Shown: piece by piece, positions 17,322 through 24,960 of the stretch
How positions within the stretch are numbered: position 1 is the stretch's first letter
How the letters are laid out: every line of letters begins with the position of its first letter
NCBI GenBank assembly: GCA_902598595.1
Contig: CACKCD010000008.1
Span: 1-34,203, forward strand
Reading direction: 5' to 3'
DNA from: an uncultured Pelagibacteraceae bacterium
Lineage (GTDB): Bacteria; Pseudomonadota; Alphaproteobacteria; Pelagibacterales; Pelagibacteraceae
Length of the DNA stretch: 34,203 nucleotides
Position numbers and translations under genes: made by a program
Notes under the pieces: generated by a model
Seen by the model: only the letters and a program-made list of their open reading frames with translations
Databases searched by the model: none
What the model was told of the DNA's origin: nothing

Positions 17322-18236
17322 TCATTTATTTAAAATTTTGTTTAAAGCATTATTTTTAAATAAATCAGCCTCTTTGATATAACGTCTAACCATATCAACT
17401 GATTTATGACCGGTCATGGCCATTATATTTCTCTCACTGGCGCCAGATTCTGCTGTAGTTGTTGCAAATCCGGATCTTAAGCTGTGACCTGCGTATTTTT
17501 TGTCATCAAATCCGGCTTGAAGAGCATATTTTTTGATTATTAGAGCAACATTCTTGTCTGAAATAGGAAATATTCGATCATTTCTATTTTCAAACATCCA
17601 TAATCTAAGATTTTCTACAGGACAATAATCATTGTATTTAAAAAAGGGAATAGCTTTAATCATTCCTTCACCTGATTGGTCTGATTTCGATTTTTTTACA
17701 AATATTTTTACCCCTTCTTTAACAAATTCAACATCTTCATTAGTTATAGATACAAGTTCGGACCTTCTAAAACCTCCTGAAAAACCAACTAATATTAAAG
17801 CTTTATCTCTAAGTTTTTTATTGGAATTTACTGAAGATTTATCAATTTGTTTAATTATTGCTTTTATGTCATTGAATAATAACGGTTTTTTTGCTTTTTG
17901 ATATACTCCGATTTGCCTCTTTATCCCTATCAAATTCTCAACAATTATTGGATGTTTGGTGTCTAGATAATGCCCTTTGTACCTGTGCATCATATTTATA
18001 GAGGCTAATCTACGTTTTAAAGTGCTAAATTTTGAGTTTTTAGATAAGTGAGTAAGGTATATTGAAACAATTTTAGGATCACTTGGAAGACTTTTTAAAT
18101 TGTGTTTTGTGCAAAACAAAGCAAAGTCATTAAAGTCTGATTTATAAGCACGAATAGTATTTTTAGCCTTAGACAACTTTAAGTTATCTAAGGTTTCAAT
18201 TTCGAGTTTTTTTACTTCTGTTGTTAAATCATTCAT
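17322..18236 (-). CDS. Site-specific tyrosine recombinase (phage integrase family)
   Basis: 304 aa; SAM-like N-domain 'SKAKNTIRAYKSDFNDFALFC'; catalytic 'GGFRRSELVSI', 'HSLRSGFATTTAESGASERNIMAMTGHKSVDMVRRYI' (R, HxxR, GH, Y). Confidence 0.95.
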   Translation of the reverse strand: MNDLTTEVKKLEIETLDNLKLSKAKNTIRAYKSDFNDFALFCTKHNLKSLPSDPKIVSIYLTHLSKNSKFSTLKRRLASINMMHRYKGHYLDTKHPIIVENLIGIKRQIGVYQKAKKPLLFNDIKAIIKQIDKSSVNSNKKLRDKALILVGFSGGFRRSELVSITNEDVEFVKEGVKIFVKKSKSDQSGEGMIKAIPFFKYNDYCPVENLRLWMFENRNDRIFPISDKNVALIIKKYALQAGFDDKKYAGHSLRSGFATTTAESGASERNIMAMTGHKSVDMVRRYIKEADLFKNNALNKILNK

Positions 18237-18239
18237 TAT

Positions 18240-18264
18240 TTCCGATAACCATTAATTATCGGAA
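18240..18264. repeat. Perfect inverted repeat TTCCGATAA-CCATTAA-TTATCGGAA (9-bp arms, 7-nt spacer)
   Basis: Read directly; arm 1 18240-18248, spacer 18249-18255, arm 2 18256-18264; 3 nt separate it from the integrase start codon. Confidence 0.95.
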
Positions 18265-18309
18265 TTAATATATTATTTATTTTTTTTGTCAAGTGTTTAG
18301 ATTTAGAAC

Positions 18310-18720
18310 ATGTTTAAGAGTCGAAAAAGATTACTTTTAGATCGTGGACCGAGCTGGCCGGACTACGACAAGGCTAAACCTTTCATGATTAGGTATTATT
18401 TATTATTTAGAAAAAGACCAAGATGGTTTCCATTTAATATCTTCCTCCACAAGATACTTAAAAGTGATTTAGGAGATTTACATGATCATTATTGGTCCTA
18501 TCTAACTTTAGTGCTTAAAGGTGGGTATTGGGAAACCACGAAAAAAGGTCGATTTTGGCGGGGTCCAGGCTATATAGGTCTTAGAAAGGCCTCAGACACT
18601 CATAGTTTGGAGATTCCTGATGGAAAAGCAGCTTGGACGCTCATATTTGTGGGGCCAAATAAGGGTTCTAAGCAATTTGCAAATTTTCACAAACCAAGCC
18701 AAAACGAGCGTAAAAATTGA
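18310..18720 (+). CDS. Small cupin-like conserved hypothetical protein
   Basis: 136 aa; 'DLHDHYWSYLTLVLKGGYWET...GRFWRGPGYIGLRKASDTHSLEI...AAWTLIFVGPNKG' fits a single-domain cupin (HDH...H). Confidence 0.75.
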   Translation: MFKSRKRLLLDRGPSWPDYDKAKPFMIRYYLLFRKRPRWFPFNIFLHKILKSDLGDLHDHYWSYLTLVLKGGYWETTKKGRFWRGPGYIGLRKASDTHSLEIPDGKAAWTLIFVGPNKGSKQFANFHKPSQNERKN

Positions 18721-18736
18721 ACTTTTGAAAGCCTAA

Positions 18737-18901
18737 ATGATAAAATTCATCCTTCCCATAGCAATATTTATAGCTGCAGTTTATGGAATTTCCTATTTCT
18801 GGACCAATTCAAGCTCTAAAGGTAAAAAATCGATAGCTTTTGGCTTATTAATAACCCTTTTAATATGTATTTCTCTTACAATTTATCTAATTATTGACTA
18901 A
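18737..18901 (+). CDS. 54-aa hydrophobic membrane protein (absent from the ORF track)
   Basis: ATG 18737 to TAA 18901: MIKFILPIAIFIAAVYGISYFWTNSSSKGKKSIAFGLLITLLICISLTIYLIID; two TM-like segments; TAATG overlap with next CDS. Confidence 0.6.
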   Translation: MIKFILPIAIFIAAVYGISYFWTNSSSKGKKSIAFGLLITLLICISLTIYLIID

Positions 18902-19176
18902 TGAAGCTAAAAGGTACCAAATTTCAAGTAAAAGTGTGGAGATATTTAAAGAAAATACCATTTGGCAGCACGAAAACCTACTCACAAGTGGCAAAAGCTA
19001 TTGGAACGCCTCTAGCAGTCCGAGCCGTTGCTAATGCGATAGCTAAAAACCCCTATCCTACCCAAATACCCTGTCATAGGATTATAAGATCTAATGGATC
19101 ACTTGGAGGATACTCTGCTAAAGGTGGCCTTAAAACAAAGAAAAAACTTCTAAAAAAGGAGGGTATAATCGTCTAG
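18901..19176 (+). CDS. MGMT/Ogt-family DNA-binding domain protein with PCHR motif (methylated-DNA-cysteine methyltransferase-like)
   Basis: 'FQVKVWRYLKKIPFGSTKTYSQVAKAIGTPLAVRAVANAIAKNPYPTQIPCHRIIRSNGSLGGYSAKGGLKTKKKLLKKEG'. Confidence 0.92.
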   Translation: MKLKGTKFQVKVWRYLKKIPFGSTKTYSQVAKAIGTPLAVRAVANAIAKNPYPTQIPCHRIIRSNGSLGGYSAKGGLKTKKKLLKKEGIIV

Positions 19177-19246
19177 AATTGTTATTTGACGGGCGATTGG
19201 GCAGATCTACCTTTTTACAATATTAAATTTACTTATTCCCCGGCTA

Positions 19247-19261
19247 GTTGTACTATACAAC
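19247..19261. repeat. Small inverted repeat GTTGTA-CTA-TACAAC
   Basis: Read directly in the convergent intergenic region. Confidence 0.6.
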
Positions 19262-19291
19262 ATATAATCGAAAAAATTAGACCCTCTATGG

Positions 19292-19303
19292 CCGTTTAAA
19301 CGG
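19292..19303. repeat. 12-bp perfect palindrome CCGTTTAAACGG
   Basis: Read directly; self-complementary, in the convergent intergenic region. Confidence 0.85.
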
Positions 19304-19585
19304 TATATTCCCTTATTGCAATGCTTCTAGAAATGTTGATATTTAACACTTTTAATTGAACTAAAATCGTTGGTATTGCTTCATGGTTTGACTTATTTTT
19401 TTTAAAAATCATTTATTTACGCTTTTTTTCAATAATTATATGATTTTTTTTATTTTTAAGTCATAATATAGTGCTTAAATAACCTAGTATTTTCAATCTT
19501 TATCTTGCTTTTTCTATTTATAAGTAAACTATACTGACCTATATATTAATAATTTACTTTAATAAATTTATGTAACTAACTGTAT

Positions 19586-20485
19586 TTATTGGAAATATTT
19601 TAAACTATAAAAAACAACTACAGGAACTGTTATTAAGGACATTATAGTAGAGGTAACAATAACACTCGCAACACTATCTACGACTTTTTTTTCTGAATAC
19701 ATTGAACCAACTAAATAAGTCAAAACTGCACTGGGCATAGCTGATTGTATTAATAAAACACCTGCTGGAAATCCTTCTAAACCTAAATATCTTATTAAAC
19801 TAAATCCAATAATTGGACCTATTATAACTCTTACCGCCCCTAATATTGAAGCTTTTGTCCAGGAAACAACTTGAAATCGAGATAATGCGATACCTAAAGA
19901 CATTAGTACTAAAAAAATAGTTGTGTAGGTCAAAAGAAAAGTTGTATTTTCGATATATCCGGGAACATCCCACTTAAAATATAAAAAGATTACAGAAGCT
20001 ATAATTGCATATATAGGAACATTTTTAATAAGTATATCTAGAGAAAAACTTTTTTTAGCTAGTAAAACACCTAACGTAAAGTGAAGAAGTATTATTACAG
20101 AAGCCACTGCTGAGGCAACCCCTAACCCGCTAGTTCCATAAGCAAAAAGACATATTGGAACGCCCATATTACCAGTGTTTGGAAGGATTAAAGGTGGAAG
20201 TTCACTAATTATATCTTTTTTAAGTATAAAAAGAAATATTAATCCTACGATGGCAAAACCACCGATTATTATTAAAGAATAAATAAAATATTCAATAAAT
20301 ATATCTAAAGTAATTCCAGTGGTTGTAATTGTGTAAAAGATCATAGCGGGAGTACCGATATTTCCCGCAAAATTTGTTATAAATTTAGTATCAAATTTTG
20401 GATCTTTTTTTCCGAGATAGTATCCTACGCCAATAACAAAGAAAACTGGAAATAGTACATCAATGAGTTTTAGATAGAGCTCCAT
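19586..20485 (-). CDS. AEC (auxin efflux carrier) family transporter
   Basis: Multi-TM; 'FPVFFVIGVGYYLGKK', 'LPNTGNMGVPICLFAYG', C-term 'LLIQSAMPSAVLTYLVGSMYS'. Confidence 0.9.
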   Translation of the reverse strand: MELYLKLIDVLFPVFFVIGVGYYLGKKDPKFDTKFITNFAGNIGTPAMIFYTITTTGITLDIFIEYFIYSLIIIGGFAIVGLIFLFILKKDIISELPPLILPNTGNMGVPICLFAYGTSGLGVASAVASVIILLHFTLGVLLAKKSFSLDILIKNVPIYAIIASVIFLYFKWDVPGYIENTTFLLTYTTIFLVLMSLGIALSRFQVVSWTKASILGAVRVIIGPIIGFSLIRYLGLEGFPAGVLLIQSAMPSAVLTYLVGSMYSEKKVVDSVASVIVTSTIMSLITVPVVVFYSLKYFQ

Positions 20486-21489
20486 TAAGCTCTTACATCA
20501 GATTTTCTAGGTTTTCTCAACTTCTTTTTAAAATTAATAGCAGTCTCAAATTCCATAAGACGTTTATAAATAGATCTTAATTCTGTTATTCTAGTCCAGT
20601 TTTGTAGAAACAAGGAGAAGCTACTTTGAACTTCTCTAAATGCACTAGAAGTTTGAATTAGAACACCTAATGTCATAGCGCCTGTAAACAAACCTGGACC
20701 CATTAAAAGATAAGGAACTATTATCATTGTTTGGTTGTACATAATTAACCATAAGTCAAAATACCCATAATGTAAAAATAATCGATGATAATTAAACTTT
20801 ATTCCAGTAAAAAGTTGCAAAATCGTAGGTGCTTGGGCATAATTTCTTCTATCATCTTCACCGTATACTAATTCTTTTCTAAATGCTGCTTCTACTTTTT
20901 GATTATTGTATTCTAAACCAGGAAGTTTTATTCCTACAATCCAGCTTATGATAAGTCCACCTAAACTTGCTACTAAAGATACCCAAACTAAAGATCCAGA
21001 AATATCTTTAAAAAAAGGAATTACTACATTAGATGAAAGTCCCCATAGAATAGGTAAAAAAGCTATTAATAACATTATCGCTCTAACCACTTGAAGACCT
21101 AAGCTTTCAACAATTTTAGCAAAATTCATACAATCTTCTTGTATTCTTTGAGAAGCTCCTTCAACTTTCGCGTCTACTGCTCTCCAATAAGGCATATAAG
21201 AAAAAGTCATTGCCTCTCTCCATCTAAAAGCCCATAAACGAGTAAAATAATTAGTAATTGTATAAATAATTACATATGGAATAGCTAATTTCATGAAAAG
21301 CATTATTCCGTCATAAAATTCTGACAATTCTCTTTTAGGGGCTTCCTGAAGTAAGTCGTAAAAACCTTTATACCATTCATTGATTTTAACATCTATATAA
21401 GTTTGTGCTAAAAGAGATAAAATAATAAAAGCAAATCCTCCCCATGACCAAACTAACCATTTTTTTTCGGTAAAAAAACTACGCCACAT
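20485..21489 (-). CDS. SbmA/BacA-like peptide transporter (no ATPase domain)
   Basis: 'EWYKGFYDLLQ', 'FRWREAMTFSYMPYWR', 'GASQRIQEDCMNFA', 'GIKLPGLEYNNQKVEAAFRKELVYGEDD', 'WTRITELRSIYKRL'. Confidence 0.9.
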   Translation of the reverse strand: MWRSFFTEKKWLVWSWGGFAFIILSLLAQTYIDVKINEWYKGFYDLLQEAPKRELSEFYDGIMLFMKLAIPYVIIYTITNYFTRLWAFRWREAMTFSYMPYWRAVDAKVEGASQRIQEDCMNFAKIVESLGLQVVRAIMLLIAFLPILWGLSSNVVIPFFKDISGSLVWVSLVASLGGLIISWIVGIKLPGLEYNNQKVEAAFRKELVYGEDDRRNYAQAPTILQLFTGIKFNYHRLFLHYGYFDLWLIMYNQTMIIVPYLLMGPGLFTGAMTLGVLIQTSSAFREVQSSFSLFLQNWTRITELRSIYKRLMEFETAINFKKKLRKPRKSDVRA

Positions 21490-21491
21490 AA

Positions 21492-21776
21492 TTAATTTTT
21501 AAGGAAGTTATCTGCATACGATTTTATAACAAATTCCTTCTTTTTTGGTTCAATAACTTTATAAATTATATCATTTGACTCAGCATACTCGATTGCTTTT
21601 TCTTTAGATGAAAATCTCAAAACAACTTCTTCTAGCGTATCTGTGGAACTTTCCCATCCCATTAATGGGTTAATCGAAGTATCTTTAGTAATAAATTCTA
21701 AAACCCATTTCTTAGTTTTTCCCCTACCCGATTGCATAGCCGTTTTTGCTGGTATGTAAATTCTAGCTTTTTTCAT
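21492..21776 (-). CDS. NADH dehydrogenase accessory subunit NDUFS4/ETC complex I 18-kDa-like
   Basis: 'ARIYIPAKTAMQSGRGKTKKWVLEF', 'PLMGWESSTDTLEEVVLRFSSKEKAIEYAE'. Confidence 0.88.
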   Translation of the reverse strand: MKKARIYIPAKTAMQSGRGKTKKWVLEFITKDTSINPLMGWESSTDTLEEVVLRFSSKEKAIEYAESNDIIYKVIEPKKKEFVIKSYADNFLKN

Positions 21777-21778
21777 TT

Positions 21779-22885
21779 TTATATAATTGGAAATTTACAA
21801 ATTTCACCTTTCACATTTTTATTATTAATTAACATATTGAAATTCTCTTTATCTTTACAAAATTCTATTTTAATCATTGCTATACCGACAATCTTATCAA
21901 AAGTTGGTGAGTAAGCAGCAGATCTTAAATCTCCGATAATATTATTATCTTTATCTAGTAAGTTTATATCCGTTAAATTTATTTCTTTTGTATTAATTTT
22001 AACTCCCATGAGCTTTCTTTTAATTCCATTGTTTTTTATTTTTTTTAAACTTTCTTTACCTAAGAATTCTACATCTGAGTCTAAATGTACATATTGATCA
22101 AAGCCGCATTCAAAAGGATTGTTATTAATATGCATATCATTGCCATATGATAACAACCCCCCTTCTATTCTCTCAGGGTGATTGGGACAACTTGGTTTTA
22201 AATTATATTTGTGTCCTATTTCAAATAAATAATCATATATTTCAAGACCTGCTTTAAAATTATCAACGTGAATTTCAAAACCACCTTGTTTTGAAAAACC
22301 AGATCTTGAAATCAGATATTTATTTTTTCTAAAATTGAAAAAATCATAATTAAAAAATTTAAGTTTTGTAATTTCCTTACCAAAAACTTCTTCCATAAGT
22401 TTAAAAGATTTTGGTCCTTGTATTGCTAATGTGTCAATATCAGCTTCAAAAATACTTACATTTAAATTTCTTCCAGACGCAATACCTTTGGCAAATAACA
22501 ATACGTCAGAGTCTGCTATACAAATTCTCCATAAGTCATCTTTTAGTTTATAAATCAAAGGATCGTTTATTATTCCACCATCTGAGTCAATTAACGGTAA
22601 ATAATAACATTTACCAATCTTCGATTTTGAAAGGTCTCTACAGGTCATTAGCTGAACAAGCTTATGAGCATCCTTACCTGAGATTTCAATTTCTCTTTGA
22701 ACTGATACATCCCAAATTTGAACATCTTTTTTTAAGTGTAAATATTCATCTTGAGGAGATGAAAATGTAGTTGGTAAAAGCATATGGTTGTAAACAGTAT
22801 AACTTTTAACTCCTTGTTTTTCTATTCTTGAAGTAAAAGGAGTTGACCTTAGTCTTCTTGATTTGCTTATATTAAAATTATTCAT
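21779..22885 (-). CDS. dmdA: DmdA-like dimethylsulfoniopropionate demethylase (GcvT/aminomethyltransferase fold)
   Basis: 368 aa; '[29 protein letters not shown]', '[37 protein letters not shown]', '[14 protein letters not shown]', '[29 protein letters not shown]'; neighbours DmdB/DmdC-like genes. Confidence 0.78.
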   Translation of the reverse strand: MNNFNISKSRRLRSTPFTSRIEKQGVKSYTVYNHMLLPTTFSSPQDEYLHLKKDVQIWDVSVQREIEISGKDAHKLVQLMTCRDLSKSKIGKCYYLPLIDSDGGIINDPLIYKLKDDLWRICIADSDVLLFAKGIASGRNLNVSIFEADIDTLAIQGPKSFKLMEEVFGKEITKLKFFNYDFFNFRKNKYLISRSGFSKQGGFEIHVDNFKAGLEIYDYLFEIGHKYNLKPSCPNHPERIEGGLLSYGNDMHINNNPFECGFDQYVHLDSDVEFLGKESLKKIKNNGIKRKLMGVKINTKEINLTDINLLDKDNNIIGDLRSAAYSPTFDKIVGIAMIKIEFCKDKENFNMLINNKNVKGEICKFPII

Positions 22886-23658
22886 TTTTTTAAAAATTTT
22901 ACAATTTTTTCTCTCATCTCAAAAGCATTTTCAAAAATAATCATATGTCCACAATTTTTAATAATATGTATTTGAGAATTTTTAATCATTTCAGCAAATT
23001 TTTTTCCCGAATCTAATCTAATCATCTTATCAATTTCTCCAAAAATAAAAAATGTTGGACAACTAATACTTTTTACCGCATCAACACCATTTTTATAATT
23101 ATTGCAAGCTATTAAATCGACCGCTAAAACCTCTCTTACCTCTCTTGAAGAATTAAGAATTTTCTGTAAAGGGTTTCCCCCTATAAATTGTTTAGATGAT
23201 CCATACCCCCACTTCATCATAAGATTTAAGGCCTCCATATCACCTGATAAAGAAAGATCAATTAAACTTTTATTGACTGGTATAGAATATGAACCAGCAA
23301 TAAAAATAATTTTATCAACCTTTGTGGGATAACATCTAGCAAATTCAAGAGCGATCAAACATCCTTGAGAATGTCCTACTAAGATAGATTTTTCTATACC
23401 CATATGTTGTACAAAATCCTTTAACCATTTAGACATCTCCTCAATTGATTGTAATGATGGTCCCTCCGAATTTCCATGCCCTGGTAAATCTAAAGCAAAA
23501 ACATTATATCCTTGATCTGCTAAAAACTGGTCTGTCAATGACCAAACAACATGTGATTGACCACTTCCATGTAAAAGAATAATCGTTGGATTTTTGAGAT
23601 CAAAATCATGCCCAACGTCAGTAGAGAATATCTTTTTATTTTTAATTTCTGTAATCAA
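22882..23658 (-). CDS. Alpha/beta hydrolase
   Basis: '[14 protein letters not shown]', '[15 protein letters not shown]', nucleophile elbow '[15 protein letters not shown]', '[10 protein letters not shown]', '[11 protein letters not shown]'. Confidence 0.93.
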   Translation of the reverse strand: MITEIKNKKIFSTDVGHDFDLKNPTIILLHGSGQSHVVWSLTDQFLADQGYNVFALDLPGHGNSEGPSLQSIEEMSKWLKDFVQHMGIEKSILVGHSQGCLIALEFARCYPTKVDKIIFIAGSYSIPVNKSLIDLSLSGDMEALNLMMKWGYGSSKQFIGGNPLQKILNSSREVREVLAVDLIACNNYKNGVDAVKSISCPTFFIFGEIDKMIRLDSGKKFAEMIKNSQIHIIKNCGHMIIFENAFEMREKIVKFLKK

Positions 23659-23687
23659 TTTAAAACCTTTATTATATTTAGAGTGAT

Positions 23688-24497
23688 TTATTTATCTTGC
23701 CACTTGGGTTTTCTTTTATTAATAAATGCGTCAATACCCTCTTTTGCATCAAGTTTTAACATATTTTCAACCATTGTCTTTGAGGCATAGTCATATGCAT
23801 CTGATAATTTCATATCAATTTGCTTATAAAATGCGTGTTTACCAATTTTTAAAGTAACAGCTGATTTTTTTGAAATCTTAATAGCTTGATTTAAAACAAA
23901 ATTTTTAAGCTTGTCATCTTGCAAAACTTCATTAATTAAACCAATTGCAGCTGCTTTTTCAGATGATATAAGTTCACCTATTAATAACATTTCCATTGAG
24001 TGTTTGTTAGAAAGGTTTCTTGAAATTGCAACCATTGGAGTAGAACAAAACAAACCAATATTAACTCCCGGTGTAGCAAATTTAGCCGACGTATTTGCAT
24101 AAGCAAGGTCACAGCTAGCTACCAATTGACAGCCAGCCGCTGTAGCTACACCACCTACCTCAGCTATAACTGGCTTTGGATTATTTATAATTGATTGCAT
24201 CATTTTTGAGCATTTATTCATTATTTTTGAATAATACTTTTTTCCTCTGTCCGAATTTTTTCGTGCTTTTTTTAGTTCTTTTAAATCATGGCCTGATGAG
24301 AATGTTGTTCCTTCAGCCGAAATAATAATTACTCTTACATTTTTATCAGAACCTCCCTTATCAATATTTTTCTGCATTAAATCAATCATATTTTCTGATA
24401 AGGCATTCAAATTTTCTGGACTGTTTAAATTTAAACGTAAGACTCCATTACTAGTTAAAGAAGTTTCTAAGATTTCACTATTTTTTCTAATATTCAT
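23688..24497 (-). CDS. Crotonase/enoyl-CoA hydratase-family protein, ECHDC3-like
   Basis: 'LNLNSPENLNALSENM', 'FSSGHDLKELKKAR', 'GGVATAAGCQLVASCDLAYANTSAKFATPGVNIGLFCSTPMVAISR'. Confidence 0.9.
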   Translation of the reverse strand: MNIRKNSEILETSLTSNGVLRLNLNSPENLNALSENMIDLMQKNIDKGGSDKNVRVIIISAEGTTFSSGHDLKELKKARKNSDRGKKYYSKIMNKCSKMMQSIINNPKPVIAEVGGVATAAGCQLVASCDLAYANTSAKFATPGVNIGLFCSTPMVAISRNLSNKHSMEMLLIGELISSEKAAAIGLINEVLQDDKLKNFVLNQAIKISKKSAVTLKIGKHAFYKQIDMKLSDAYDYASKTMVENMLKLDAKEGIDAFINKRKPKWQDK

Positions 24498-24498
24498 A

Positions 24499-24948
24499 TT
24501 AATTAATCTTTACGATAACCTCTTCAGCAAGTGAATTAGCAATAAAACAATAACGATGAGCTCTTTCTTGAACTTCTTTCATCTTTTTAATGTCAACTGA
24601 AAAATTATTTGAAAATTTGACTTTTGGATTTAATTCAATGTTTATTACAGACATTTTTCCTTTTGAATTTTTTCCAAGTGTTGCTATTGCATTGTCTGTG
24701 TAGCTAGACACCGGCCAATTCATTTTTGCTGCTAAAGCTAAAAATGTCATCATATGGCAACTACTCAGTGATGCCGCAAGTGTTTGTTCGGGATTACTAT
24801 TCTGTTTGTCTCCACGCCAGTCAGGGGCAGCATCACCATTAATACTAATTTTGTCATTAAACTTAATCTCATGTTTGTTAGAATAATTGCCAGGAGTTAA
24901 TTTTCCATTATTTAATTTCCAAGTAAGATCAATAGAGATTTTGGTCAT
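24499..24948 (-). CDS. OsmC/Ohr-family protein
   Basis: 'GDAAPDWRGDKQNSNPEQTLAASLSSCHMMTFLALAAKMNWPVSSY', 'AHRYCFIANSL'; two conserved cysteines. Confidence 0.9.
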   Translation of the reverse strand: MTKISIDLTWKLNNGKLTPGNYSNKHEIKFNDKISINGDAAPDWRGDKQNSNPEQTLAASLSSCHMMTFLALAAKMNWPVSSYTDNAIATLGKNSKGKMSVINIELNPKVKFSNNFSVDIKKMKEVQERAHRYCFIANSLAEEVIVKIN

Positions 24949-24960
24949 TATATAAAATTC

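Noticed and set aside
17632-17901. 89-aa plus-strand ORF opposite the integrase
   Set aside because: Shadow ORF of a conserved recombinase
17306-19585. Direct repeats (attL/attR) bounding the accessory block
   Set aside because: Only short A/T-rich matches found by eye, not above expectation for this composition
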